A stretch of DNA of 64,000 nt from Vibrio sinaloensis DSM 21326. Its GTDB lineage: Bacteria > Pseudomonadota > Gammaproteobacteria > Enterobacterales > Vibrionaceae. The number at the start of each line of letters is the position of its first letter. Positions within the stretch are counted from its first letter, which is position 1. The stretch covers positions 169,221 through 233,220 of the forward strand of contig NZ_AEVT01000058.1 in assembly GCF_000189275.1 (NCBI RefSeq), read 5' to 3'. The position numbers and the translations under genes were made by a program. A model generated the notes under the pieces. It made no database searches. It was not told where the DNA came from and was given only the letters and a program-made list of their open reading frames with translations. Shown here piece after piece: positions 35,906 through 45,479 of this stretch.

Positions 35906-37414
35906 ATGAGCAGTACTTTAGAGTCCGCACATATACGAACAGATAAGCCTCAAGCCAATGAGGATGAACTCAGTTATGAACAACAACACAAACCAAGCTC
36001 TGAATTTGAGTCCCGAGAGCAGTATCTAGAGCACGAGTTGCAAATCATGTCGCCTAAACGCTGGCGTCCAAACTTGCCGTTTAAAGATTATCGATTTGAG
36101 ATTGAAGACACCATCCCAGCGATGGCGGCGACCATTGGTAAAGTGGTAATGGTGGGTGCTATTGCAGCAACCTTTGCCGGAGCTCTGGGGCTAAACGAAG
36201 GGTTTATTCTAGAAAATGTTCGATATGAATTACTGATCGCTTCAGTGTTCATTATTCTTTTCTCCGGTTTTTTATTACCAACCGCCAACCTCGCAGGTAC
36301 ACACGGTCCACTTATCCCTCTAATTCCGATTGTTGTTGCCGCTGGCGGGCACCCGATGGCCTTTGGCTTGCTGATTGGCGCCTTTGGCTTATTGCTGGCC
36401 ATCAGTAAAGGTGGCAGCATGTTGGCAAATCTCACCAGTAAAGGCGTGTGTGGCGGCTTATTGCTCTACCTAGGCTTTGTTGGGACCGTTTCTCAAGTCA
36501 AAAAGCTATTCGCTTGGGCAGAAGGCATTGGTATGAGTCACATTGCTTTCGTCGTGATCTTTTGCACCATTATTTTGTATGCGCTATTGGAACATTTCCG
36601 TAAGCGTTGGCTAGCAGTCCCTCTTAGTTGCTTGCTGGGCGGCACGTTAGCTTTTGCGATGGGCGCACCGTTTACTTTCCAAACCGAACCTGGTTTGCCT
36701 CATATGAACCCTATGTATTGGTGGGGGGAGAATACAGGTTGGATGCTTGGTCTACCGACAATTGAACATTTCATGGTGGTATTGCCGTTTGCTATTTTAG
36801 CTGTGGCTATGTGGTCACCTGACTTCTTAGGCCATCAAGTATTCCAAAAAATCAGCTACCCAGGACGTACCGAAAAAGTACACATGAACATTGACGATAC
36901 CATGACCACGGCTTCTATTCGTCAGACGTTTGGTTCTCTTCTTGGTGGTACTAACTTTACCTCTTCATGGGGGACTTACATCGTACCAGCGGCAATTGCT
37001 AAACGCCCTATTCCTGCAGGCGCATTGCTGACGGCTCTGTTTTGCATCATCGCCGCAATTTGGGGTTACCCGATGGATTTAGCTATCTGGCAACCGGTAC
37101 TTTGTGTTGCGCTAATCGTTGGTGTGTTCGTCCCATTGCTAGAAGCTGGCATGGAAATGACGCGCGAAGGAAAAACCACCCAATCTGCTGCGATCGTTGT
37201 ATTTTCTTCAGCGCTCGTAAACCCTGCATTTGGTTGGTCACTCACCATGCTGTTAGACAATTTAGGCTTAATCGGTTGTAAAGAACGTAGCGGTGAACTG
37301 AGTAAAATGAGCCGTTGGGTGTTGCCGGGCATTATGTTTGTGGTGCTAACCAGTGTGATGGCGTTAGTCGGTCTTCTACCGGGTATTCCAGCGATTATCC
37401 CAAGCTTTCGTTAA
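35906..37414 (+). CDS. DUF3360 family membrane protein
   Basis: 502 residues: a charged cytoplasmic N-terminal region of about 60 residues ending in PKRWRPNLPFKDYRFEIED, then about twelve membrane helices. It matches my memory of the Vibrio DUF3360 family, distant in look to NCS2/SulP-type transporters (helices broken by Gly/Pro, for example TANLAGTHGPLIPLIPI). The transported substrate is not known. Its position at the edge of the alginate block, with its own terminator, suggests but does not prove a link with uronate uptake. Confidence 0.8.
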   Translation: MSSTLESAHIRTDKPQANEDELSYEQQHKPSSEFESREQYLEHELQIMSPKRWRPNLPFKDYRFEIEDTIPAMAATIGKVVMVGAIAATFAGALGLNEGFILENVRYELLIASVFIILFSGFLLPTANLAGTHGPLIPLIPIVVAAGGHPMAFGLLIGAFGLLLAISKGGSMLANLTSKGVCGGLLLYLGFVGTVSQVKKLFAWAEGIGMSHIAFVVIFCTIILYALLEHFRKRWLAVPLSCLLGGTLAFAMGAPFTFQTEPGLPHMNPMYWWGENTGWMLGLPTIEHFMVVLPFAILAVAMWSPDFLGHQVFQKISYPGRTEKVHMNIDDTMTTASIRQTFGSLLGGTNFTSSWGTYIVPAAIAKRPIPAGALLTALFCIIAAIWGYPMDLAIWQPVLCVALIVGVFVPLLEAGMEMTREGKTTQSAAIVVFSSALVNPAFGWSLTMLLDNLGLIGCKERSGELSKMSRWVLPGIMFVVLTSVMALVGLLPGIPAIIPSFR

Positions 37415-37420
37415 TCAGAT

Positions 37421-37456
37421 TAAAACGGTTTAGTACTGTGGCGCTAAGCCGTTTTT
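37421..37456 (+). terminator. Terminator of the DUF3360 gene
   Basis: AACGGTTTAG pairs with CTAAGCCGTT (one G-T) and T residues follow. Confidence 0.8.
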
Positions 37457-37654
37457 CTGATCTTCACTAAGAATACAGCTCGCCGATTTCAACTCACTTA
37501 ACAATCTTTAGTCCATTGAACAACTCTAATACTTAGTTTTTCAAACCTTATTCTCTTTAGCAGTCCATTGATTTTTTCAAGTTTCCTGCCATTTGCGATT
37601 TTTGAAAACCACTTGAAAAGAAAAGCTCTGTCAGATTTATCTTTCTCCCACAAA

Positions 37655-37686
37655 GAAAAAGAGCAAGCGGCTTACACCACTTGCTC
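37655..37686 (-). terminator. Terminator of the DEHU reductase gene
   Basis: GAGCAAG (37661-37667) pairs with CTTGCTC (37680-37686). On the minus strand a T run follows. The rest of 37457-37654 shows no gene. Confidence 0.75.
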
Positions 37687-37729
37687 TCTTCCTATTCTTG
37701 TTAATCGCTTCGCTTATTTGAAACTGGCG

Positions 37730-38617
37730 TTATTTCGCTTCAGCTTCAAGTTTTAGGAAGTAATCAAAAATCACTGGTACGTCGTTATTTGCAAGGCCTG
37801 AATCTACCGCGGCTTGTAGGCTCTTAGAAGTGCCTTCTGCGATTAGAGACTGAGTACCTAGGTCAGAAACCATCTCTAGGAAGTAACCAAGATCTTTGTT
37901 TGCGTTAGCGATTGAGAAACCTAGCTTCTCTTCACCATCTACCGCGTAGAACTTACAGAACTGCATGAACGGTGAGTTAGAAGGGCCTGCCGACATAATG
38001 TCGAACAGTTGCTGGCCATCAACACCCGCAAGCTTAGCAACCGCGAATGCTTGAGACATTGCCGCTACTGTTGTCATACCCATAAAATTGTTTACAAGCT
38101 TAGTCGTGTGACCTGCACCAAGTGCGCCTAGGTGGAATACGTTTTCACCCTGCTCTTCTAGAACTGGCTTCACTTTGTTGAATGTATCGATGTCACCCGC
38201 TGCCATGATGTTCAATAGACCATCTTTAGCGTGTGCTGGAGTACGACCAAGAGGAGCGTCAATCATACCAGCGCCTTTTTGAGCTAAGTCTTCACCAATC
38301 TTCTTAGTCGAAGCTGGGATAGAAGTACCAAAGTCGATCAGCGTTTTGCCTTCAGACATACCCGCTAGGATACCTTCGTCGCCGTAAACCACTTTCTCAA
38401 CAACTGCAGATGTAGTCAGACATAGCATCACGATATCGCTGTTTTCTGCTAGCTCTTTACCTGTGCTTACTGCTGTCGCGCCGCGTTCAACACATACCGC
38501 TACTGCATCTTTGTTTAGATCCATCACGTTTAGTTGGTAACCACGTTTTTGTAGGTTCTCAACCATGTTGCCGCCCATTAGGCCCAGACCGATAAAGCCG
38601 ATAGTAGGTTTAGTCAT
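37730..38617 (-). CDS. Beta-hydroxyacid dehydrogenase family, probable DEHU reductase
   Basis: 295 residues. N-terminal Rossmann motif GFIGLGLMGGNMVENLQKRGY, the substrate-site motif with GTSIPAST, and the catalytic Lys in GAGHTTKLVNNFMG. The family includes tartronate-semialdehyde and 3-hydroxyisobutyrate enzymes. In vibrio alginate loci a member reduces 4-deoxy-L-erythro-5-hexoseulose uronate to KDG, and that step is otherwise missing here, so this role is inferred from context. The start at 38617 follows GGAG. A FadR-type operator-like site lies just upstream. Confidence 0.78.
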   Translation of the reverse strand: MTKPTIGFIGLGLMGGNMVENLQKRGYQLNVMDLNKDAVAVCVERGATAVSTGKELAENSDIVMLCLTTSAVVEKVVYGDEGILAGMSEGKTLIDFGTSIPASTKKIGEDLAQKGAGMIDAPLGRTPAHAKDGLLNIMAAGDIDTFNKVKPVLEEQGENVFHLGALGAGHTTKLVNNFMGMTTVAAMSQAFAVAKLAGVDGQQLFDIMSAGPSNSPFMQFCKFYAVDGEEKLGFSIANANKDLGYFLEMVSDLGTQSLIAEGTSKSLQAAVDSGLANNDVPVIFDYFLKLEAEAK

Positions 38618-38637
38618 CTTTGTCTCCAAATGCATTA

Positions 38638-38648
38638 TTGTATGATTA
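38638..38648 (-). promoter_or_regulatory. FadR-type operator, DEHU reductase promoter
   Basis: TTGTATGATTA has one mismatch to the TNGTNNNACNA pattern of FadR-subfamily regulators. It lies 20 bases before the reductase start. The rest of 38649-38873 is AT-rich with no gene. Confidence 0.45.
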
Positions 38649-38873
38649 TATGATTATATAACCAGAATAATATTGTTATATAGCCATTAGATCAATCATA
38701 AAATAGGTCGAGATAGACAATAGAGCGCCTTTTTGTGATCAAAAACGTCGCTCAATCCTTTGTTTATGGTCATCTCTTTTAAAAAATGTTTTTTAAACTT
38801 TCGCTTTGGCTTAGCTATTAAGTCATACATATAGTCATATCTTAGCCAAATCAATATTCAAAACATTAGATGG

Positions 38874-38902
38874 AAAGCCAGTCAGTCTCCGTGACTGGCT
38901 TT
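38874..38902 (-). terminator. Terminator of the first Na+/solute symporter gene
   Basis: AAAGCCAGTCA pairs with TGACTGGCTTT. The T run on the minus strand is short. Confidence 0.65.
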
Positions 38903-38924
38903 AGAGTTGAATGATGAACGCAGG

Positions 38925-40676
38925 TTACTCCTGACTAGCCAGTTGCTGCTTTGGGTTATTTGCCGCATTCACTAGCAATACCCCAACCGTTAGAACCATA
39001 GAACCACACAGTAGGAACAGTAGTCGCCCTGTTGGCTCGTTTGGAATCAGAGCCATTGCCAAGATACCAAAGCCCGCTACGCTGATAAGTTTACCAAGCA
39101 TGCCACGCTGTTTTGTATCTAGGTTCTGCTGCTCTTCACTGTCTGCCACGATTGGTGTGTTCCAGTTCTTGAACAGCTGGTCTACTTCTTTCTCACGCTC
39201 TGGCGTTAGGCCTTTGTAGAAGCGAGTTGTTAGTAAGAAGAAGCCACCAGTGAAGACAACGTGTGCTGCTAAGCTCAAGCCAACTTTAAGGTCAGCCCAC
39301 TCACGGCCTGTCAGCGCTTGCTCAAGACCAAAGATGCGTTCTACATCTTCTGCTTGTAGTGAGATACCGAAGATGTAAGAAACAAAGCCACCCACAATCA
39401 ATGTTGCCCAACCTGCCCAATCTGGTGTTTTACGAATCCACATACCTAGCAGTACCGGAATCAGCATTGGGAAGCCAATCAGTGCACCCACGTTCAGTAC
39501 GATGTCGAACAGACTTAGGTGACGCAGAGAGTTAATAAATAGACCGATACCGATGATGATAAGACCCATCATGATAGTCGTTAGCTTACTGATGATAACC
39601 AGCTCTTTTTGAGACGCTTGAGGGCGTACAATCGGGCTGTAGAAGTTCATCACGAAGATACCCGCATTACGGTTAAGGCCTGAGTCCATCGAAGACATGG
39701 TCGCCGCAAACATCGCTGACATCAGTAGACCAACCATACCTGCTGGCATGACGTTTTGTACAAACGCTAGGTAAGCCGCATCACCACCCACTGAGCCATA
39801 TTGCTCTGCAAAGTCAGGCATAAACGCCGCTACGTACCAAGGTGGAAGGAACCAAATGATAGGACCAACAATCATTAGCACACACGCTAGGCCTGCCGCT
39901 TTACGCGCGTTTTCACTGTCTTTTGCACATAGGTAGCGATAAGCGTTGATGCTGTTGTTCATGACACCGAACTGCTTAACAAAGATAAACACTACCCAAA
40001 GGATAAAGATACTGACGTAGTTCAGGTTGTTACCAAGCATGAAGTCGCCGTGGAAGTTCGACACGATGTTGCCGATACCACCACCGTGGAAGTAAGCCGC
40101 GACCGCACAGGTAATGGTTACTGCCATGATAACTAGCATCTGCATAAAATCAGACGCGACAACCGCCCAAGAACCGCCTGTAACCGCCATCAGCATCAGA
40201 ACTAAGCCCGTTACTACGATGGTCGCTTCCATTGGAATGTTGAATACCGCTGCGACAAAGATAGCCAAACCGTTTAGCCAAATACCCGCAGAGATCAAGC
40301 TGTCTGGCATACCAGCCCAAGTAAAGAACTGCTCTGACGTTTTACCAAAACGTTGGCGAATCGCTTCAATCGCCGTCACAACACGGAGTTGGCGGAATTT
40401 TGGAGCGAAGTAGAGGTAGTTCATAAAGTAGCCAAATGCGTTGGCTAAGAATAGGATTACAACAACGAAACCGTCGTTGAATGCGCGTCCTGCGGCACCT
40501 GTAAACGTCCATGCTGAAAATTGCGTCATGAAGGCGGTAGCACCTACCATCCACCACAACATCTTACCGCCCCCTCGGAAGTAATCACTGGTCGATGTAG
40601 TGAACTTTCTGAACATCCAACCAATTGCGATTAAAAAGAAGAAGTAGGCAAGAACAACAAGAGTATCAATAGTCAT
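38925..40676 (-). CDS. Sodium/solute symporter (SSS family), probable oligoalginate importer
   Basis: 583 residues with about fourteen membrane helices. It opens with LAYFFFLIAIGWMF and STSDYFRGGGKMLWWMVGATAFMTQFSAWTFTG, the sodium-solute symporter core, and later has MFAATMSSMDSGLNRNAGIF, another family block. A close paralogue at 56639 shares long identical stretches. Related transporters in vibrio alginate loci import alginate oligomers or uronate. A paired FadR-type palindrome set lies upstream (40738, 40867). Confidence 0.9.
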   Translation of the reverse strand: MTIDTLVVLAYFFFLIAIGWMFRKFTTSTSDYFRGGGKMLWWMVGATAFMTQFSAWTFTGAAGRAFNDGFVVVILFLANAFGYFMNYLYFAPKFRQLRVVTAIEAIRQRFGKTSEQFFTWAGMPDSLISAGIWLNGLAIFVAAVFNIPMEATIVVTGLVLMLMAVTGGSWAVVASDFMQMLVIMAVTITCAVAAYFHGGGIGNIVSNFHGDFMLGNNLNYVSIFILWVVFIFVKQFGVMNNSINAYRYLCAKDSENARKAAGLACVLMIVGPIIWFLPPWYVAAFMPDFAEQYGSVGGDAAYLAFVQNVMPAGMVGLLMSAMFAATMSSMDSGLNRNAGIFVMNFYSPIVRPQASQKELVIISKLTTIMMGLIIIGIGLFINSLRHLSLFDIVLNVGALIGFPMLIPVLLGMWIRKTPDWAGWATLIVGGFVSYIFGISLQAEDVERIFGLEQALTGREWADLKVGLSLAAHVVFTGGFFLLTTRFYKGLTPEREKEVDQLFKNWNTPIVADSEEQQNLDTKQRGMLGKLISVAGFGILAMALIPNEPTGRLLFLLCGSMVLTVGVLLVNAANNPKQQLASQE

Positions 40677-40737
40677 TTTTTCAGCCTTTTAAGTATCATC
40701 ATTAACTGACTCCTAGATTACTCCAGTTAGATTTTAT

Positions 40738-40748
40738 TTGTACTACAA
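40738..40748 (-). promoter_or_regulatory. FadR-type operator, first symporter promoter
   Basis: TTGTACTACAA is a full match to TNGTNNNACNA and lies 62 bases before the symporter start. Confidence 0.6.
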
Positions 40749-40866
40749 TATGCTTTTATTGTGATCTGAAACATAACTATTTTAGTGGTTAAAATCGCCT
40801 AGAAAGCCTTAAAAACGACCTTTAAACCACTAAATACCTGATAAACCCTACTGTTTTGAAAAATAA

Positions 40867-40877
40867 TTGTAATACAA
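40867..40877 (-). promoter_or_regulatory. Second FadR-type operator upstream of the first symporter
   Basis: TTGTAATACAA is a full match to TNGTNNNACNA, 119 bases between its centre and that of the site at 40738-40748... a spacing that could allow looping. No gene lies in 40677-41004. Confidence 0.5.
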
Positions 40878-40940
40878 ATAAAGAATTAGGGACTGATAAA
40901 AGTATGGAATAGTTTCGAGAGTTGCGCTTTGTTCGATAAC

Positions 40941-40966
40941 AAAAAAAGCGAGCCACGCGGCTCGCT
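40941..40966 (-). terminator. Terminator of the kdgF-kdgK-eda operon
   Basis: AGCGAGCC pairs with GGCTCGCT around ACGC, with seven T on the minus strand. Confidence 0.9.
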
Positions 40967-41004
40967 TCAAATTATTCGCTAGTTTAATCGGGGAAGTGCA
41001 GCAC

Positions 41005-41628
41005 CTACGCTACGTGTGCAACCGCATCACGAACCAAAGTACCTAGCTCATCCCATTTACCTTCATCAATCAGCTTGGTTGGAACCATCCAAGTACCGCC
41101 ACACGCCAGTACTGACGGAATAGACAGATAGTCATCAACATTACCTAGGCTTACACCACCTGTAGGCATAAATTTCACTGGGTAAACCGCCGTTAGCGCT
41201 TTAAGCATACTCACGCCGCCTGATGGCTCTGCAGGGAAAAACTTCAATGTACGTAGACCCATTTCCATCGCTTGTTCAACAAGGCTTGGGTTGTTAACAC
41301 CTGGTACAATCGCAACGCCTTTATCTAAACAGTATTGAACTGTACGAGGGTTAAAGCCTGGGCTCACGATGAAATCCACACCCGCTTCGATCGCTTGATC
41401 AACTTGCTCGTTAGTCAAAACAGTACCCGCGCCAATCAGCATTTCTGGGAACTCAGCACGCATCGCTGCGATCGCTTCCGCTGCACACTCGGTACGGAAT
41501 GTAATTTCAGCACAAGGCATACCGTTTTCAACCAAAGTACGGCCAAGCGGTACCGCATCTTCCACTTTATTGATCGCAATAACAGGAACGACTTTCAGGT
41601 TTGCTAGCTGGTCATTTAATGTAGTCAT
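41005..41628 (-). CDS. eda: KDPG aldolase (2-dehydro-3-deoxy-phosphogluconate aldolase)
   Basis: 207 residues, the normal length. It cleaves KDPG to pyruvate and glyceraldehyde-3-phosphate. Class I aldolase motifs: VVPVIAIN at the first strand, EITFRTECA, GAGTVL, SPGFNP and the Schiff-base Lys in LRTLKFFPAEPSGG, then MPTGGVS. It is the last gene of kdgF-kdgK-eda, 48 bases after kdgK. Confidence 0.95.
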   Translation of the reverse strand: MTTLNDQLANLKVVPVIAINKVEDAVPLGRTLVENGMPCAEITFRTECAAEAIAAMRAEFPEMLIGAGTVLTNEQVDQAIEAGVDFIVSPGFNPRTVQYCLDKGVAIVPGVNNPSLVEQAMEMGLRTLKFFPAEPSGGVSMLKALTAVYPVKFMPTGGVSLGNVDDYLSIPSVLACGGTWMVPTKLIDEGKWDELGTLVRDAVAHVA

Positions 41629-41676
41629 GAATACTTACTCGCTTTATTTAGGCCCTCTGTTGAAGACCGTTTAGAA

Positions 41677-42609
41677 TTAGATTTGTAGGTCAGGCATTAC
41701 ATCGCGTGGGATGATTGCCCCTTTGTGTTGAATAACGGAGCCTGCAACACAATGGCCGGTGTACGCTGCGTCTTGTGCGCTGCCACCCGTAATACGCTTG
41801 GCTAGGAAACCTGCGCTGAATGAATCACCCGCAGCAGTGGTGTCAATCACCTTTTCGACAGGGTCAGGAGCGACAAAGTTTGCGCTCTCGCCGACCACAA
41901 CTAGGCAATCTTTTGCGCCACGTTTAATGATGATCTCTTGCACGCCAGCGCGGGCTGTTCTCTCGATACACTGTTCGACATCAACGTCGCCATAGAGTTC
42001 TTGGTCATCTTCAAACGTAAGCAGCGCAGTATCTGTTAATGCCAGCATTTTAAGATAACACTCGACCGCTTGCTGCTTGTCTGCCCATAACTGTGGACGA
42101 TAGTTGTTATCAAAGAATACCTTACCACCTTGAGCTTTGTACTGGTGAAGAAACTCAAACAATTTTTCGCGCCCAACAGGGGTCACAATCGCCAGCGTAA
42201 TGCCGCTCAAATAGACGGCATCGTATTGGTAGAGCTTGTCCAACACGGCTTGAGATTGAGGCTGTTCAAACATGAATTTAGCCGCAGATTCATTACGCCA
42301 GTAGTAGAAACTACGTTCACCCGTTTCGTCGGTTTCGATAGCGTAGATACCTGGTTGACGACCCGGCACCGTCATCACAAGATCGGTATCAATCCCCTCT
42401 TCCTGCCAGCTTGTTAGCATCTCTTGGCTGAAAGGATCTAAGCCTAGCGCTGTAACATAACTCGTTTTGATGTCATGTGATTTGGTTAGGCGTGATAAGT
42501 AAAGTGCGGTATTTAGCGTGTCACCACCAAATGATTGTTGAAGCTGACCTTCCTTCTTCTGTAGCTCAACCATACACTCGCCAATGATCGCGATATTTAA
42601 TGATTTCAT
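41677..42609 (-). CDS. kdgK: 2-dehydro-3-deoxygluconokinase (KDG kinase)
   Basis: 310 residues of the PfkB family. N-terminal motif FGGDTLNTALYLSRL and C-terminal ATP/catalytic motif DTTAAGDSFSAGFLAKR, where GAGD reads AAGD as in KDG kinases. It phosphorylates KDG made by the DEHU reductase and supplies KDPG to eda. AAGGTGA precedes the start. It lies 34 bases after kdgF. Confidence 0.93.
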   Translation of the reverse strand: MKSLNIAIIGECMVELQKKEGQLQQSFGGDTLNTALYLSRLTKSHDIKTSYVTALGLDPFSQEMLTSWQEEGIDTDLVMTVPGRQPGIYAIETDETGERSFYYWRNESAAKFMFEQPQSQAVLDKLYQYDAVYLSGITLAIVTPVGREKLFEFLHQYKAQGGKVFFDNNYRPQLWADKQQAVECYLKMLALTDTALLTFEDDQELYGDVDVEQCIERTARAGVQEIIIKRGAKDCLVVVGESANFVAPDPVEKVIDTTAAGDSFSAGFLAKRITGGSAQDAAYTGHCVAGSVIQHKGAIIPRDVMPDLQI

Positions 42610-42643
42610 ATTGTCACCTTAGCAACTGAGGTTGCGCTATACG

Positions 42644-42979
42644 TTACTTCAAGAAGTCTTCACGAGCTGGGTTGAAGATATCTAAAAGAATACTGTCTTG
42701 CTCTAGAGCAACAGCACCGTGCATCATGTGTTTGCGAGCAAAGTAAGCATCGCCTTCTTTTAGCACTTTCTTCTCACCTTCGATTTCCGCTTCAAAACTG
42801 CCACGTACTACGTAACCAATTTGGTCGTGGATTTCGTGAGTATGCGGAGCGCCAATCGCGCCTTTGTCAAAACATAGGTGAACCGCCATTAAGTCATCTG
42901 TGTAAGCAACAATTTTACGTTTGATACCGCCGCCTAGCTCTTCCCACGGGTTCTCATCTAATACAAAGAAAGAATTCAT
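42644..42979 (-). CDS. kdgF: KdgF, unsaturated uronate linearising cupin
   Basis: 111 residues, one cupin domain. Metal ligands are in PHTHEIHDQIGYVVRGSFE (two or three His and a Gln) and the second box MMHGAV. KdgF speeds the opening of 4,5-unsaturated galacturonate or mannuronate to the linear keto form used by the reductase. The ATG at 42979 is preferred to 42985 because GGAG then stands seven bases away. It is first in the kdgF-kdgK-eda operon. Confidence 0.9.
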   Translation of the reverse strand: MNSFFVLDENPWEELGGGIKRKIVAYTDDLMAVHLCFDKGAIGAPHTHEIHDQIGYVVRGSFEAEIEGEKKVLKEGDAYFARKHMMHGAVALEQDSILLDIFNPAREDFLK

Positions 42980-43068
42980 CGTCATACTCCTAAAGATTTC
43001 TATTAAAGCGAGCCAGATAAATTCAGTTCGCCATCAAATTGATAAGGAGCATAACCCATAAATTTTAA

Positions 43069-43079
43069 TTGTCATACAA
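43069..43079 (-). promoter_or_regulatory. FadR-type operator, kdgF promoter
   Basis: TTGTCATACAA is a full match to TNGTNNNACNA, 90 bases before the kdgF start in the divergent region with the PL17 genes. Confidence 0.6.
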
Positions 43080-43250
43080 TATATCTAGAATTGTGTGACT
43101 TTAATCAAAGATAGACTTGAATAAGTAGAGACATGACAATGCATTAACATTACCAAACAATTATTTGAATCATTTAAATTCAGTTACTTAGATAAAACCA
43201 CGTGACCTCACTCTCTCTTTTGCCGACAAAGACTACCAACAAATCTCATA

Positions 43251-43261
43251 TTGTATTACTT
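43251..43261 (+). promoter_or_regulatory. FadR-type operator, PL17 promoter
   Basis: TTGTATTACTT matches TNGTNNNACNA except for the last base. It lies 51 bases before the first PL17 start. Confidence 0.5.
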
Positions 43262-43311
43262 TATAGGAAGTTTAAGATAACAACACACTTCATCTAGAGG
43301 GTGGCATTGAA

Positions 43312-45477
43312 ATGACGACACAACCGATTTTATTGACTGAATCTGAAATCGCGCTTTTGAGAAAGGAAGTAGGTAAGCCGAGCTTGATGGGAAAAACCAT
43401 TGAAGCCAATTGCAAGGAACTGGACGCATTTATGCGTCTACCATTGGACGTACCTGGTCACGGCGAAGCTGGTGGTTATGAACACAACCGCCACAAACAA
43501 AACTACACTTACATGAACTTAGCGGGCCGTTTATTCTTGATCACCCAAGAAGAAAAATACGCGCAGTTCGTTAAAGATCTTCTCGCTATTTACGCAGAGA
43601 AATACCTAACTTTTGATTTCCACGTACAGAAAAACACTAACCCAACAGGTCGTCTTTTCCACCAGATCCTTAATGAACACTGTTGGTTAATGTTTACTAG
43701 CCTTGCGTACTCTTGTGTGGCATCAGTGATGACGAAAGAAGAGCGTACAGCTGTCGTTGAGCGTATTTTCGAACCAATGCTAGACATGTTCACAGTGAAA
43801 TACGCGCACGATTTCGACCGTATCCACAACCACGGTATCTGGGCTGTGGCGGCTGTTGGTATTTGTGGCCTTGCGATTGGCAAACCTGAATATCTAGAGA
43901 TGTCTGTTTACGGTCAAGACCATGACGATACAGGCGGCTTCTTAGCGCAAATCTCACAACTGTTTGCACCGTCTGGCTACTACATGGAAGGTCCGTATTA
44001 CCACCGTTATGCGATTCGTCCAACTTGCGTATTTGCTGAAGTAGTACACCGTCACATGCCTGAAGTAGATATCTACAACTACAAAGACAAAGTGATTGGC
44101 AACACGGTACAAGCGATGTTGGCAACGGCTTACCCGAATGGTGAGTTCCCTGCCCTCAACGATGCTTCTCGCACAATGAGCATTACCGATATGGGCGTTC
44201 AAGTTGCCGTAAGCGTGTACAGCAAGCACTATGGCCTTGACGACAACATCCTTGGCATGGCGAAGATTCAAAACGCTGTTTGGATGCACCCTTGTGGTTT
44301 AGAGCTTTCTCAAGCTTATGATGAAGCCATTGCCGACCGTGAAATTGGTATGCCTTTCTGGCCAAGTGTGGAACTAAACGAAGGCCCACAAGGTAATAAT
44401 GGCGCACAAGGCTTTATCCGAATGCAGGATAAAACCGGTGATGTGTCGCAGCTTGTAATGAACTACGGCCAACACGGCATGGGACATGGTAACTTCGATA
44501 CGCTTGGCATTACCTTCTTCAACCGTGGTCAAGAAGTTCTGCGTGAGTACGGCTTCTGTCGCTGGGTAAACGTAGAGCCTAAGTTTGGCGGTCGTTACCT
44601 TGATGAAAACAAATCATACGCACGTCAAACTATTGCGCACAACGCGGTAACGATTGATGAGCAATGTCAGAATGGTTTCGATGTAGAACGTGCAGACTCC
44701 GTACATGGACTACCTCACTTCTTCAAAGTAGAAGGTAACGAGATCAATGGTATGAGTGCATTCGCCAACGATCATTACCCAAATACAGACATGCAGCGCA
44801 GTGTGTTCATGCTTAACCTAGATGAACTGGAAGCACCGCTACTACTAGACCTTTACCGCATTAAAAGTGAAGGTGAACATCAGTACGACTACTCTCATCA
44901 ATACGATGGTCAGATCGTACGTACCAACTTCGATTACCAAAGCTTTGGTGAACTGAACACGCTTGGCGATGATTTCGGTTACCAGCACCTTTGGAAAGTA
45001 GCAAGCGGCAAAACGCAAGATACAGCACTGGTTAGCTGGCTACAAAACAACACCTACTACACTTGGTTAGGCACAAGCAGCAGCGCGAAACAAAATGGTG
45101 ACAATGAAGTGATCTTCACTCGCACTGGCGCCAATGACCCAAGCTTTAACCTACGTAGCGAACCCGCATTCATTCTACGCAGCAAGGGCGAATCGACGTT
45201 ATTTGCTTCTGTGCTAGAAACACACGGCTACTTCAACGAAGAGTTTGAGCAATCGGTGAATGCACGTGGTCAGGTAAAAGATATCCGCGTCGTGGGCTAC
45301 GACGCTGTCGGTAGCATCGTAGAAATCGCAACCGAGAAATCGCTGGTGACTGTCATGATCAGCAATGTACTCGGTGCTAACGACCAAACCCCACATCAAG
45401 TAGAAATTAACGGTAAAACATACAGCTGGAATGGCTTCTACTCACTAGAAGTGACTGAATTCGAGCAGGAGAAATAA
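43312..45477 (+). CDS. Oligoalginate lyase, PL17 (first copy)
   Basis: 721 residues, no signal peptide. An alpha-toroid domain (about 1-340) is followed by heparinase II/III-type beta-sheet domains. By comparison with Alg17C numbering, the active site is visible: Asn173-His174 in IHNHGIWAV, Tyr230 in MEGPYYHRY, and His388 in GQHGMGHGNFDTLGI. Such enzymes are exolytic and release unsaturated uronate monomer from alginate oligomers. The next gene is a paralogue two bases downstream. Confidence 0.93.
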   Translation: MTTQPILLTESEIALLRKEVGKPSLMGKTIEANCKELDAFMRLPLDVPGHGEAGGYEHNRHKQNYTYMNLAGRLFLITQEEKYAQFVKDLLAIYAEKYLTFDFHVQKNTNPTGRLFHQILNEHCWLMFTSLAYSCVASVMTKEERTAVVERIFEPMLDMFTVKYAHDFDRIHNHGIWAVAAVGICGLAIGKPEYLEMSVYGQDHDDTGGFLAQISQLFAPSGYYMEGPYYHRYAIRPTCVFAEVVHRHMPEVDIYNYKDKVIGNTVQAMLATAYPNGEFPALNDASRTMSITDMGVQVAVSVYSKHYGLDDNILGMAKIQNAVWMHPCGLELSQAYDEAIADREIGMPFWPSVELNEGPQGNNGAQGFIRMQDKTGDVSQLVMNYGQHGMGHGNFDTLGITFFNRGQEVLREYGFCRWVNVEPKFGGRYLDENKSYARQTIAHNAVTIDEQCQNGFDVERADSVHGLPHFFKVEGNEINGMSAFANDHYPNTDMQRSVFMLNLDELEAPLLLDLYRIKSEGEHQYDYSHQYDGQIVRTNFDYQSFGELNTLGDDFGYQHLWKVASGKTQDTALVSWLQNNTYYTWLGTSSSAKQNGDNEVIFTRTGANDPSFNLRSEPAFILRSKGESTLFASVLETHGYFNEEFEQSVNARGQVKDIRVVGYDAVGSIVEIATEKSLVTVMISNVLGANDQTPHQVEINGKTYSWNGFYSLEVTEFEQEK

Positions 45478-45479
45478 GA

